Origin: Methanosarcinales archaeon
GTDB lineage: Archaea > Halobacteriota > Methanosarcinia > Methanosarcinales > Methanocomedenaceae
Direction of reading: 5' to 3'
NCBI GenBank assembly: GCA_013330355.1
Contig: DUIM01000013.1
Coordinates: forward strand, 1-8,499
DNA: 8,499 nt
This document shows positions 1-6,546 of the stretch, one piece after another. The position numbers were made by a program, and so were the translations under genes. Every line of letters starts with the position of its first letter. Positions within the stretch are counted from its first letter, which is position 1. The notes below the pieces were generated by a model that saw nothing but the letters and a program-made list of their open reading frames with translations, was not told where the DNA came from and did not search any database.

Positions 1-2
1 CG

Positions 3-80
3 GAGCAGTGTGACGGGTGCGGGGTGTGCGATGGCGTATGTGTTGCTGTCAAGTATGTGGGCAGGATTCTGGAGGGGTAG
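3..80 (+). CDS. C-terminal end of an iron-sulfur (ferredoxin-like) protein, partial
   Basis: This is the last 25 codons of a gene that starts before the window; it ends at TAG 78-80. The residues visible include EQCDGCGVCDGVCVAVKYV, in which four cysteines are spaced C-x2-C-x2-C-x3-C, the spacing of a 4Fe-4S ferredoxin cluster. The proline that usually follows the fourth cysteine is a valine here. Only about 12 residues follow the motif, so the cluster lies at the very C-terminus, as in oxidoreductases that carry a ferredoxin tail. The parent enzyme cannot be named from this fragment. The other two frames are less convincing: frame 2 stops at once, and frame 1 gives no recognisable pattern. 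A role in electron transfer is inferred from the cysteine spacing only. Confidence 0.55.
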   Translation, partial: EQCDGCGVCDGVCVAVKYVGRILEG

Positions 81-375
81 TTGCGGACCCCTGGCTTGAA
101 TACGACCTGATGATGCGTTTCCCTTATGAGGGGTTATTCTATAACACACACGCCCATCACTCAATATCGCTTGCTTAGCCTGAAAACTTCGATTACATAT
201 ACATACACAGGCATTTCCACGATCAAATTTATGTTACATTCCAACTCAAATCGAACCTCAATCCTTCGATTTCCGAGCTATCTGGTTCAGATCCAACAAA
301 TATTCTGTTCATACACTCAAAATTAAAATAGATAATGACATATATATTTTATTGTGTAACTTTTTTAATTGAAAA
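81..375. other. gene-poor spacer upstream of dtdA
   Basis: About 295 bp with no convincing gene. An open frame at 126-326 (+) codes for a Ser/Thr/Ile/Tyr-rich peptide without a ribosome site or recognisable family and is not called. The left half holds two small dyads directly after the upstream gene: CCCT/AGGG (121-124 with 129-132) and GTTAT/ATAAC (133-137 with 141-145). These may help end the upstream transcript, but no T-tract follows. The right half is strongly AT-rich and carries the probable dtdA promoter near 341. No tRNA-like fold was seen. Confidence 0.5.
341..348 (+). promoter_or_regulatory. TATA box, probable dtdA(-ftsZ) promoter
   Basis: TATATATT lies in a very AT-rich stretch and resembles the archaeal box A bound by TBP. 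A start point about 25 bp downstream would fall near 368-373, just before ATG 376. If translation starts at 376 the mRNA would be nearly leaderless; if it starts at ATA 436 the leader would be about 65 nt. Position and composition are seen; promoter activity is inferred. Confidence 0.45.
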
Positions 376-1854
376 ATGTTAATATACCTTATACCACATT
401 TAATTGTCATCCCATTAAAAGGTGGTGTATCCGGAATATCATCAATAAAGACTGAAAAAGAAAAAGTAACCATAATCATTTCTAACGAGGACCCTGCCAG
501 CCAGAATATTAAGGACATGCTGAAGCAGATCAGGGACTGGGACCCAATAAAAATAGATTGTGAAAAGGTAATTGCAGCCTTTGAGTTCAAGAGATTCAGG
601 CTGGTGGAGATAGAAGGACTGCATATCTACCAAGACGGGCTGGACATGCAACTGGAAGCATGTGGATTGTATTCGGATATTATTATATTTGCTTCCAGGC
701 ACCGCAGTAAGGACGGGAGACAAATACTTACCGTGCATCCAACTGGCAATACGAAAGAGGCAAAGTTTGGCGGGCATCCAATGGAACTGGCTGTTGCCGC
801 CCCCCAGGCGATGCGTTCCATCTACCTGAATCTAAAGACACTGGCAAAGAATGAGGATTTCGAGGTTACACTTGAGAGCACCCACCACGGTCCCAGTGAT
901 CTGAGTACGCCTTCTATATTCGTGGAAATAGGCAGTTCAGGGCAGGAATGGGTAGACCCTGTAGCGGGTCGCATTGTGGCAAATGCAATACTTATGCTCG
1001 ACAATGAAAATGTACCTGTAGCTGTTGGTTTTGGAGGCAACCATTATGCACCCAGGCAGACCAGGTTGATAGAGGAGACCAGTGTGGCGTTCGGCCATAT
1101 TTTTCCTACATATAAGCTGGACGACCTGGACGAAACACTCGTAAGACAGGCATTTGACCGGTCATGCGGGGATATCGCATACCTGGACCGTAAATCCATG
1201 AATGCCAGGCAGCGTAACCGTCTTATTGAAATCATCGAAGGTTTAGGGTATGATGTATTGCGGGAGAGCGATATCAGGGAAATGGACGGGGTACCGTGGC
1301 AGTTCTGCCTGGAATTAAGGAAAAAGATGAAGGATATCTGTCCTCAAGGAAAGACAAAGATCACGGAAAGTATCAAATCTGACCTAAAGACGGCCTGTAA
1401 GAGTTGTGTTTGTCCAAAGGTGAAAGTGGCTACTATAAGCCCTGAACTATTGCGTGAAGTTGAAAAAGTTGACAGGACAAAACTCCAGGATTTCCTTGAT
1501 ACATATAGTATTGCTTATCTGGAACACACAAACGGATCTTTTTCCCATACTATTATTGGAATCGACGACGATTGCGCCCGTCTTGTTGCAGAAGAACTCA
1601 CAAATGAATGCATTAATATACTAAAAGAACACTACGACATACGATATGAAAAGGATGAGGGGATACTCTTCCTCATCACAAGTAAATTCAGTCCGGCGCT
1701 TGCCAGGGAACTTGGGATTACATCCGGGCCTTTGTTCGGTGCATTGGCAAGGGGAGAGACAGTAACTGTTGATGACAGGACAGTAAAGCCGGAAATGGTA
1801 TATGAAATTGTTGAAAAACCTATACATGTTAAAAATATATATACTGATAAATGA
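376..1854 (+). CDS. dtdA: D-aminoacyl-tRNA deacylase (DtdA / Dtd2 / GEK1 family), long form
   Basis: Cytosolic enzyme that removes D-amino acids wrongly attached to tRNA. Family motifs are clear: [10 protein letters not shown] (residues 36-45), VHPTGN (120-125), [20 protein letters not shown] (169-188) and [10 protein letters not shown] (218-227); the His/Gly-rich segments are typical of the archaeal/plant type, unrelated to bacterial Dtd. The catalytic module ends near residue 315. About 180 more residues follow, with a cysteine group (C341, C344, C346) and an end segment around 445-480 ([16 protein letters not shown]) that resembles the C-terminal segment of RNase Z as I recall it. ATG 376 is the only standard start after the in-frame stop TGA 370-372, but it adds about 30 mostly hydrophobic residues before the domain and has no ribosome site. 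An ATA at 436 does have one and would give a normal N-terminus. The gene overlaps the longest ftsZ frame by 4 nt. Confidence 0.92.
   Translation: MLIYLIPHLIVIPLKGGVSGISSIKTEKEKVTIIISNEDPASQNIKDMLKQIRDWDPIKIDCEKVIAAFEFKRFRLVEIEGLHIYQDGLDMQLEACGLYSDIIIFASRHRSKDGRQILTVHPTGNTKEAKFGGHPMELAVAAPQAMRSIYLNLKTLAKNEDFEVTLESTHHGPSDLSTPSIFVEIGSSGQEWVDPVAGRIVANAILMLDNENVPVAVGFGGNHYAPRQTRLIEETSVAFGHIFPTYKLDDLDETLVRQAFDRSCGDIAYLDRKSMNARQRNRLIEIIEGLGYDVLRESDIREMDGVPWQFCLELRKKMKDICPQGKTKITESIKSDLKTACKSCVCPKVKVATISPELLREVEKVDRTKLQDFLDTYSIAYLEHTNGSFSHTIIGIDDDCARLVAEELTNECINILKEHYDIRYEKDEGILFLITSKFSPALARELGITSGPLFGALARGETVTVDDRTVKPEMVYEIVEKPIHVKNIYTDK
421..427 (+). promoter_or_regulatory. Shine-Dalgarno-like site inside the annotated start of dtdA
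   Basis: GGTGGTG differs by one base from GGAGGTG, the complement of the archaeal 16S rRNA 3' end. It lies 8 nt before the in-frame codon ATA 436-438 (residue 21 counted from ATG 376). No ATG, GTG or TTG codon occurs in this frame between 379 and the start of the conserved domain near 466. The spacing is what one expects of a real ribosome site, which makes the ATA a candidate non-standard start or a mutated ATG. Confidence 0.4.
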
Positions 1855-1871
1855 AATTGAGGGATGAAAGG

Positions 1872-2981
1872 ATGGAGTCCATCATTAAAGAGGCAATCAC
1901 GCGGGCGGATATGGAAGGAAGGACAAAGGCCATGAAACCAATGGTCGAACTAGGCCAGACTGATGCGGAACTGGAAGAGGTTCTTCAACAATTAAAGACG
2001 AATATCCGCGTGGTCGGTTGTGGAGGCGGTGGTTCAAATACCATCCAGAGGATGACCGAAGAGGGTATAACCGGGGCAGAACTCTATGCTTTGAATACAG
2101 ATGCCCAGCATCTTTTACATGTTAAGGTACAACGCAAGATATTGATCGGCCAGAAGAAGACCCGGGGACTGGGTGCAGGCAGCCTGCCGCAGATCGGAGA
2201 GGATGCTGCAAAGGAAAGCGATAATGAAATACGCTCAGCCGTCGAAGGGGCTGACATGGTTTTTATCACTTGCGGATTGGGCGGTGGTACCGGGACGGGG
2301 TCGGCACCTATTGTAGCAGAAGCTGCAAGGGCAGAGGGTGCACTGACAATAGCTGTGGTCACACTGCCGTTTAGTGTTGAAGGGGCAATCAGGCGCAATA
2401 ATGCCGAAGCAGGTCTTGAACGCCTTCGTGACGTGGCAGATACGGTCATCGTAGTTCCAAATGACAAGCTCCTTGAGGTGGTTCCAAGGTTGCCTTTGCA
2501 GGCCGCATTCAAGGTATCGGATGAAGTGTTGATGCGTGCTGTAAAGGGCATTACCGAACTAATTACCAAGCCCGGACTGGTCAACCTGGACTTTGCAGAT
2601 GTGAGAACAGTAATGCAAAAGGGCGGAGTTGCTATGATCGGGCTGGGCGAGTCTGACAACGAGGATAAAGCTGCCGAATCTGTACAAAAGGCACTGCGTA
2701 GTCCCCTGTTGGATGTTGATATATCAGGTGCGACATCAGCACTTGTCAATGTTGTTGGCGGACCCGATATGACCATAGCTGAAGCCGAGAGTGTGGTTGA
2801 GGAGGTCTACTCTAAGATCGATCCTGAAGCTAGGTTGATCTGGGGTGCCCAGATCGATCCCGGACTTGAACATTCCATCCGTACCATGCTTGTGGTAACA
2901 GGCGTGAAATCTGCACAGATATATGGTAAAGGCAACGCAAGGAACATTACCAGTCGTTACGGCATTGATTTTGTGAAATAA
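1872..2981 (+). CDS. ftsZ: cell division GTPase FtsZ (FtsZ1 type)
   Basis: Tubulin-like GTPase that polymerises at mid-cell to form the division ring. Counted from ATG 1872 (369 aa), the P-loop region [11 protein letters not shown] is near 47-57, LNTDAQ near 74-79, the tubulin signature GGGTGTG at 137-143, and the T7 catalytic loop NLDFADV at 238-244, so both nucleotide binding and hydrolysis look intact. The C-terminus (YGIDFVK) has the short, non-bacterial form of archaeal FtsZ1. Start choice: ATG 1872 has GAGGG at 1859-1863, 8 nt upstream, and opens with MESIIKEA, a plausible family N-terminus. ATG 1851 lies in the same frame and overlaps the dtdA stop as ATGA but has no ribosome site; it would add 7 residues. 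Either start implies co-transcription and probably translational coupling with dtdA. A long hairpin follows the stop codon. Confidence 0.97.
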   Translation: MESIIKEAITRADMEGRTKAMKPMVELGQTDAELEEVLQQLKTNIRVVGCGGGGSNTIQRMTEEGITGAELYALNTDAQHLLHVKVQRKILIGQKKTRGLGAGSLPQIGEDAAKESDNEIRSAVEGADMVFITCGLGGGTGTGSAPIVAEAARAEGALTIAVVTLPFSVEGAIRRNNAEAGLERLRDVADTVIVVPNDKLLEVVPRLPLQAAFKVSDEVLMRAVKGITELITKPGLVNLDFADVRTVMQKGGVAMIGLGESDNEDKAAESVQKALRSPLLDVDISGATSALVNVVGGPDMTIAEAESVVEEVYSKIDPEARLIWGAQIDPGLEHSIRTMLVVTGVKSAQIYGKGNARNITSRYGIDFVK

Positions 2982-2988
2982 TTACATG

Positions 2989-3021
2989 TTTCGATTGGCA
3001 GGAAATTTCTGTCAATCGAAA
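2989..3021 (+). terminator. 15-bp hairpin after ftsZ, probable terminator or 3' processing element
   Basis: The arms 2989-3003 and 3007-3021 pair over 15 positions around a 3-nt loop, with two G-U pairs and no mismatch; the outer nine (TTTCGATTG/CAATCGAAA) are perfect. It begins 8 nt after the ftsZ stop and is followed by the T/A-rich run TATTTTAATATTTAAT. It separates the dtdA-ftsZ unit from secE and probably marks its end. The hairpin is seen; its function is inferred. Confidence 0.55.
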
Positions 3022-3054
3022 GGTATTTTAATATTTAATCATACTTTGGGCTTG

Positions 3055-3062
3055 TTTTTATC
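3055..3062 (+). promoter_or_regulatory. TATA-like box, possible secE-spt5-rpl11 promoter
   Basis: TTTTTATC lies about 45 bp before the secE start, after the ftsZ hairpin. A start point some 25 bp downstream would give a leader of about 20 nt, enough for the ribosome site at 3092-3099. Other AT-rich candidates exist at 3027-3037, so the exact box is uncertain. Confidence 0.35.
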
Positions 3063-3105
3063 TAAACGATACAGTAATTGTTCCATATATGGGATGTGAA
3101 ATCTA

Positions 3106-3306
3106 TTGGCAAAAGAACCTGTAAAGACACCGATGATACCGTTAAAATTAAGTGAATACACCCGCATACTCAGGCTTACCCGCAAACCTACAAGAGAAGA
3201 ATTCATTACAATTGCAAAAGTAGCGGGTGCAGGCATTTTAATTATAGGGGTTATGGGATTTATTATCTATTTCTTCCTTACTGAGATTCCTAAAATGCTA
3301 AAATGA
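3106..3306 (+). CDS. secE: preprotein translocase subunit SecE (Sec61 gamma)
   Basis: Small membrane subunit that clamps the SecY channel of the Sec translocon. The 66-aa product fits archaeal SecE/Sec61 gamma: an amphipathic N-terminal half (LSEYTRILRLTRKPTREEFITIAK, seen in the segment about 15-38, quoted here only to LSEYTRILRLTRKP) followed by one membrane span at about 40-60 (GAGILIIGVMGFIIYFFL) and a short tail ending KMLK. The start is TTG 3106, supported by GGATGTGA at 3092-3099, one base off the consensus, 6 nt upstream; no ATG gives this N-terminus. The neighbour spt5 follows after about 50-60 bp, the secE-nusG pairing common to bacteria and archaea. Confidence 0.93.
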   Translation: MAKEPVKTPMIPLKLSEYTRILRLTRKPTREEFITIAKVAGAGILIIGVMGFIIYFFLTEIPKMLK

Positions 3307-3366
3307 TATGCGTCAACCAAAGTTTATTATATTAACTATGCATCATGGGGCTAAGTGAACCTTCAC

Positions 3367-3840
3367 ATGAATGAGGATACAATCGGAGATACTGAAATAT
3401 ATGTGGTAAAGACCACTGCCAACCAGGAGCGTTCGGTAGCAAATCTCATCGCAATGATGGCAGAGAAAGAGCATCTTAATATCACGGCCATACTCGCACC
3501 TGATGAGTTGAAGGGATATATACTGGTAGAAGCAAAATCACCAGACATGGTGGAAGTGGCCATCCAGACCCTGCCGCATGCCCGTAGTCTGATACGGGGA
3601 GCATCCACCCTTAAAGAGGTTGAACATTTCCTTACCCCGAAGACTGCTGTCGTAGGGATTACGGAAGGAAGTATAGTCGAACTGATCTCAGGTCCTTTCA
3701 AGGGTGAGAAAGCAAGGGTCAAGAGAGTAGACGAAACACATGAAGAAATTACAGTGGAACTCTTTGAGGCGATGGTACCGATCCCTATCACTGTTCGCGG
3801 TGACAATGTACGGGTACTGAAACGAGAAGAGCAAGAATAG
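3367..3840 (+). CDS. spt5: transcription elongation factor Spt5 (archaeal NusG)
   Basis: Processivity factor that, with Spt4, binds the RNA polymerase clamp and closes the DNA channel. From ATG 3367 it has 157 aa: an N-terminal NGN domain (from IYVVKTTANQERSVANLI near residue 11 to about 90, including the GYILVEA strand) and a C-terminal KOW domain (EGSIVELISGPFKGEKARV, about 100-118), the standard two-domain layout. An in-frame GTG at 3355 would add four residues (M-N-L-H). AAGTGA at 3353-3358, 8 nt before ATG 3367, resembles a ribosome site, and GGGG at 3347-3350 could serve the GTG; the ATG is preferred but not certain. It lies between secE and rpl11, the usual place. A weak TATA-like stretch near 3322-3333 could be an extra promoter. 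Confidence 0.95.
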   Translation: MNEDTIGDTEIYVVKTTANQERSVANLIAMMAEKEHLNITAILAPDELKGYILVEAKSPDMVEVAIQTLPHARSLIRGASTLKEVEHFLTPKTAVVGITEGSIVELISGPFKGEKARVKRVDETHEEITVELFEAMVPIPITVRGDNVRVLKREEQE

Positions 3841-3885
3841 AATTAATAAGATAATTTATTCAAATAATAACCAGAGGAATAAAAA

Positions 3886-4362
3886 ATGGGAGATATAATA
3901 GAAGCATTAGTACCAGGTGGACAGGCAAATCCAGGTCCCCCGTTGGGTCCTGCCCTGGGACCGCTTGGCGTGAATATCAAAGAAATTGTGGATAGTATCA
4001 ATGAGAAAACTGCGGACTTTAACGGAATGCAGGTTCCGGTGAAAATAATCTTTGATGATAAAAAGAATTACAATATTGAGATTGGAACTCCTCCTACCTC
4101 TGCATTGATATTAAAGGAATTAGGGCTGGAGAAGGGTTCGGGTAATGCCGGAACTGAGAATGTAGGTAACCTGACCATTGAACAGGCAGCCAAGGTTGCC
4201 AGGATGAAACGTGATGGCCTGCTGTCCAGGAATTTTGAATCGGCTGTTAATGAGATTATCGGTTCCTGTGTACCAATGGGTGTGACTGTAGAGGACATGG
4301 ACCCAAGGGAAGCACAAAAGGCGGTAAAGGCAGGCAAGTACCGGGATAAGCTGGAAGCTTAA
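3886..4362 (+). CDS. rpl11: large-subunit ribosomal protein L11 (uL11)
   Basis: Binds the GTPase-associated centre of 23S rRNA, at the base of the L10-L12 stalk, where elongation factors act. The 158-aa protein shows the N-terminal signature GGQANPGPPLGPALGPLG (11-28), the proline-rich segment on which the domain swings, the linker GTPPTSALILKELGLEKGSG (67-86), and an RNA-binding C-terminal domain from about 70 to 145 with NVGNLTIEQ. Length and layout are normal for archaea. The start ATG 3886 has GAGGA at 3874-3878, 7 nt upstream. A 45-bp AT-rich gap separates it from spt5; the stretch AATTTATT near 3853-3860 might be an internal promoter. The next gap, of 113 bp, holds the L1 leader. Confidence 0.97.
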   Translation: MGDIIEALVPGGQANPGPPLGPALGPLGVNIKEIVDSINEKTADFNGMQVPVKIIFDDKKNYNIEIGTPPTSALILKELGLEKGSGNAGTENVGNLTIEQAAKVARMKRDGLLSRNFESAVNEIIGSCVPMGVTVEDMDPREAQKAVKAGKYRDKLEA

Positions 4363-4380
4363 TGCCTGACAACCGATAAA

Positions 4381-4393
4381 TTAAAATACTTAT
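4381..4393 (+). promoter_or_regulatory. possible promoter for rpl1-rpl10-rpl12
   Basis: The AT-rich TTAAAATACTTAT lies about 90 bp before the rpl1 start in the L11-L1 gap. A start point about 25 bp downstream, near 4410-4418, would give a leader of about 60 nt that contains the whole hairpin at 4423-4466. The match to box A is only moderate, and read-through from rpl11 is equally possible. Confidence 0.3.
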
Positions 4394-4422
4394 CCCACAG
4401 TATAAAGAACTCCTTTACATAA

Positions 4423-4470
4423 CCGTAGAAGATCAAGTGGTCGTTTGCACGAGGCAAATACTACGGGAGG
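4423..4470 (+). promoter_or_regulatory. candidate L1-binding leader element (23S rRNA mimic) with the rpl1 ribosome site
   Basis: CCGTAG (4423-4428) pairs with CTACGG (4461-4466). Inside, the 5' strand loop AAGA is followed by a weak inner stem (for example TCGT 4441-4444 with ACGA 4449-4452, or GTG 4437-4439 with CAC 4448-4450), and the 3' strand is GGCAAATA directly before the closing arm. This resembles the L1 site of 23S rRNA helices 76-77, recalled as a stem with a short purine 5' loop and a 3' strand GGTGAAATACCACC; here the strand reads GGCAAATACTACGG. The right arm shares two bases with the Shine-Dalgarno GGGAGG (4465-4470), so L1 binding could block translation. L1 autoregulation through such a mimic is known in Methanococcus. 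The pairing is seen; the regulatory role is inferred. Confidence 0.5.
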
Positions 4471-4475
4471 ATTAT

Positions 4476-5117
4476 ATGACATTTGAAGATATATTAGAAT
4501 CAGTAAAACAGGCGCTTGAGCAGGCGCCAGAGCGCAAATTTTCAGAAAATGTGGACATTGCTATTAACCTTAAAAATGTTGATATGAGCAAGCCTGAGAA
4601 CCGTGTGGATGAAGAGATAATACTTCCAAACGGTCTGGGTAAATCTATCAGGATTGCTGTTTTTGCTAAAGGTGATATTGCTCAGAGGGCTACAAGTGCC
4701 GGCGCTGAGATGATATTAGACCCGGAAGAAATTGAAAGTCTGGGGGACGACAAGACAAAGGCACGTGAACTTGCCAATAATGTTGATTTTTTCATATCAG
4801 AAGTTGCTTACATGCCTTCCATTGCCAAGGCATTGGGACCGATCCTGGGACCGAGAGGTAAGATGCCCGAGCCGTTGACTCCTGATAAGAACATTGAGAA
4901 TATAGTTAATAAAGCCCAAAACGCAATCAGGGTTCGTAGTAAGGATCGGCTTTCATTCCATCTTCCAGTCGGACGAAGGGATATGGAAGCTGAAGCACTG
5001 GCCCAGAATATAGAGTCAGTCATATCCAGGATCGAGCACAAGATGGCAAGTGGCAAGCAGAATATCAAATCTATCTATGTCAAGACCACAATGGGACCTG
5101 TAGTGAAGGTGATCTAA
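4476..5117 (+). CDS. rpl1: large-subunit ribosomal protein L1 (uL1)
   Basis: Builds the mobile L1 stalk of the large subunit that helps release deacylated tRNA from the E site; in methanogens it also represses its own operon. The 213-aa product has the normal archaeal length. The L1 signature GPILGPRGKMP lies at 121-131, followed by PLTPDKNIENIVNKA; the N-terminal domain (about 1-65 and 155-213) and inserted second domain (about 66-155) are both complete. The longest frame opens at GTG 4437, but that would add 13 residues translated from the leader hairpin. ATG 4476 is chosen because GGGAGG (4465-4470) lies 5 nt upstream and because MTFEDILESVKQA is a normal L1 N-terminus. The stop TAA abuts the L10 start, and the likely unit is L1-L10-L12. 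Confidence 0.97.
   Translation: MTFEDILESVKQALEQAPERKFSENVDIAINLKNVDMSKPENRVDEEIILPNGLGKSIRIAVFAKGDIAQRATSAGAEMILDPEEIESLGDDKTKARELANNVDFFISEVAYMPSIAKALGPILGPRGKMPEPLTPDKNIENIVNKAQNAIRVRSKDRLSFHLPVGRRDMEAEALAQNIESVISRIEHKMASGKQNIKSIYVKTTMGPVVKVI
5107..5114 (+). promoter_or_regulatory. consensus Shine-Dalgarno of rpl10 inside rpl1
   Basis: AGGTGATC is a perfect match to the complement of the archaeal 16S 3' end and forms the last sense codons of rpl1 (-Lys-Val-Ile). It lies 3 nt before ATG 5118, which directly follows the rpl1 stop. This layout suggests that ribosomes finishing L1 start L10, so repression of L1 would carry over to L10. Confidence 0.7.
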
Positions 5118-6149
5118 ATGGATTTAGAACACCACAGCATGCACATACCAAAGTGGAAGAAAGATGAGATAAGGTCTATTAAATCCAATATAAGGGATTA
5201 CCCGGTAGTTGGACTGGTGGGTATCCACGGAATGCCGTCGAAGCAGTTCCAGCAGATGCGTTCAAGTATCAGGGATTCAGTGCTGATCAAGGTCAGCAAG
5301 AACTCACTGATAACAAGAGCATTGAATGAAAGTTCTGAAGAAATTAAACCCCTGGGGGATTATCTTGACCAGGAAACGGGTTTAGTTTTCTCAAATGATA
5401 ACTCGTTCAAATTATTCAAGCTTCTCGAGTCGAGTAAAACTCCAGCCCCTATCAAGAGTGGTATGAAGGCACCCGGGGATATTACTGTTGAAAAAGGACC
5501 AACCAATTTCCCGCCCGGGCCCATTATAGGTGAACTGCAATCGGCAGGTATTCCCGCAGCTATTGAAGGCGGTAAAGTGGTCATACGGGAAACAAAAGTG
5601 GTTGCTAAGGAAGGTGAAGTTGTCTCACAAAATCTGGCAGCCATGCTGGCTCGTCTTGATATATATCCACTTGAACTGGGCCTGGTCTTAAGAGGCACCT
5701 TCGAAGACGGTATGTTGTTCGATGCATCAAAGCTTGCTATTGATGAAGGTAAGATATCACTTGACTTCACAACAGCAGCCAGCCAGGCGTTCAACCTGGC
5801 AGTCAATTCGGCATACCCGACCAGGACCACCATTCAGGCACTGCTTTCAAAGGCAGCATCCGAGTCAAGGAATCTGGCAGTGAATGCAGTGATATATGAA
5901 CCTGGAGTGATGGACATATTGCTGTTAAAAGCCCAGGGTCATGTAATGGCAATTGCAGGTCTGGTATCGGATGAAGCCCTTGACGACGACCTGAAAACAA
6001 AGATGTGTGCCGGGACTGCAGTGAGCCCGGTTGTGGTCGAGCCTGCTAAGGAGGAGACTGCCGGGGAAGCAGAAGAAGTAGAAGAAGAAGGAACTCTGGA
6101 AGAAACTGAAGAAACAGTAGCAGAGGGACTTGGTGCCCTGTTCGGATGA
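5118..6149 (+). CDS. rpl10: large-subunit ribosomal protein L10 (uL10, P0)
   Basis: Base of the ribosomal stalk: it binds 23S rRNA next to L11 and carries several L12 dimers. The 343-aa protein has the long archaeal/eukaryal form. The N-terminal rRNA-binding domain (about 10-105 with IPKWKKDEI and KVSKNSL) is followed by the insertion domain special to archaea and eukaryotes (about 108-180; PIKSGMKAPGDI, FPPGPIIGELQSAGIPAAIE), then helices at about 215-300 that in this family hold the L12 dimers, an acidic hinge (310-335) and the tail GLGALFG. The tail matches that of L12 and in archaea is the docking site for elongation factors. ATG 5118 directly follows the L1 stop and has a consensus ribosome site; the later ATG 5139 would cut only seven residues and is less well placed. 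Confidence 0.97.
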   Translation: MDLEHHSMHIPKWKKDEIRSIKSNIRDYPVVGLVGIHGMPSKQFQQMRSSIRDSVLIKVSKNSLITRALNESSEEIKPLGDYLDQETGLVFSNDNSFKLFKLLESSKTPAPIKSGMKAPGDITVEKGPTNFPPGPIIGELQSAGIPAAIEGGKVVIRETKVVAKEGEVVSQNLAAMLARLDIYPLELGLVLRGTFEDGMLFDASKLAIDEGKISLDFTTAASQAFNLAVNSAYPTRTTIQALLSKAASESRNLAVNAVIYEPGVMDILLLKAQGHVMAIAGLVSDEALDDDLKTKMCAGTAVSPVVVEPAKEETAGEAEEVEEEGTLEETEETVAEGLGALFG

Positions 6150-6197
6150 TGAACAAAGAAGTAATTATAGTCAACAATTGATAAAAGGTGATAAGAA

Positions 6198-6518
6198 ATG
6201 GAATATGTTTATGCAGCACTTTTACTGCACAATGCAGGTAAGGACGTAACAGAAGACGCAATAACAGGTATCTTGCAGGCCGCAGATGTCGATGTGGATG
6301 CAACAAGAGTGAAGGCCCTGGTGGCTTCGCTTGAAGGCGTCGACATACAGGAAGCTATCGAGAAAGCCGCTTTTGCAGCCCCGGCAGCCGGAGCAGCATC
6401 AGGAGCACCTGCCGCAGCAGTCGAGGAAGCCCCGGCAGCAGTCGAAGAAGCCGCAGCTGAAGAAGAGGAAGAGGCTGAAGAGAGCGGAATGGAAGGACTG
6501 GGCGCACTGTTCGGTTAA
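6198..6518 (+). CDS. rpl12: large-subunit ribosomal protein L12 (P1), archaeal
   Basis: Acidic stalk protein that recruits translational GTPases. The 106-aa product has an N-terminal helical dimerisation domain ([20 protein letters not shown] to about residue 57), which also binds the L10 helices, a flexible Ala/Pro/Glu hinge (about 58-97), and the factor-binding end [11 protein letters not shown]. It is the archaeal/eukaryal P1 type, unrelated to bacterial L7/L12. ATG 6198 has the ribosome site AGGTGAT (6186-6192), 5 nt upstream, a strong site fitting a protein made in several copies per ribosome. It follows rpl10 after 48 bp with no clear terminator between, and is the last gene of the unit: a hairpin and T-tract follow. 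Confidence 0.97.
   Translation: MEYVYAALLLHNAGKDVTEDAITGILQAADVDVDATRVKALVASLEGVDIQEAIEKAAFAAPAAGAASGAPAAAVEEAPAAVEEAAAEEEEEAEESGMEGLGALFG
6414..6452 (+). repeat. short tandem duplication in the L12 hinge
   Basis: The 18-bp units 6414-6431 and 6435-6452 differ at one base (GCAGCAGTCGAGGAAGCC against GCAGCAGTCGAAGAAGCC) with a period of 21 bp. They code for the repeated Ala-Ala-Val-Glu-Glu-Ala in the hinge. This is probably a recent slippage duplication that lengthened the flexible linker. Confidence 0.7.
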
Positions 6519-6546
6519 GCAGACCTGGTATAACTTCTTTTACTAC

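Noticed and set aside
107..183. Possible C/D box sRNA (CTGATGA at 107-113, CTGA near 180)
   Set aside because: The first base of box C is wrong, no internal D'/C' pair was found, and the spacing is too long for a typical archaeal C/D sRNA.
126..326. 66-codon open frame on the plus strand in the spacer before dtdA
   Set aside because: No ribosome site, biased Ser/Thr/Ile/Tyr composition and no recognisable family; it looks like a chance frame in AT-rich DNA.
2084..2776. 230-codon open frame antisense to ftsZ
   Set aside because: Ser/Pro/Thr-rich shadow of the ftsZ codons, with no independent start signal; ftsZ itself is unmistakable.
4437..4475. Upstream GTG start for L1 giving a 226-aa protein
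   Set aside because: It would translate the leader hairpin, has no ribosome site, and gives an N-terminus foreign to L1; ATG 4476 has GGGAGG at the right distance.
4511..4528. Hairpin GGCGC/GCGCC inside rpl1, about 35 nt after the start, where Methanococcus has its L1 regulatory site
   Set aside because: The flanking sequence does not give the outer stem and purine-rich loop of the L1 site; the leader structure at 4423-4466 is a much better match, though this one remains a fallback.
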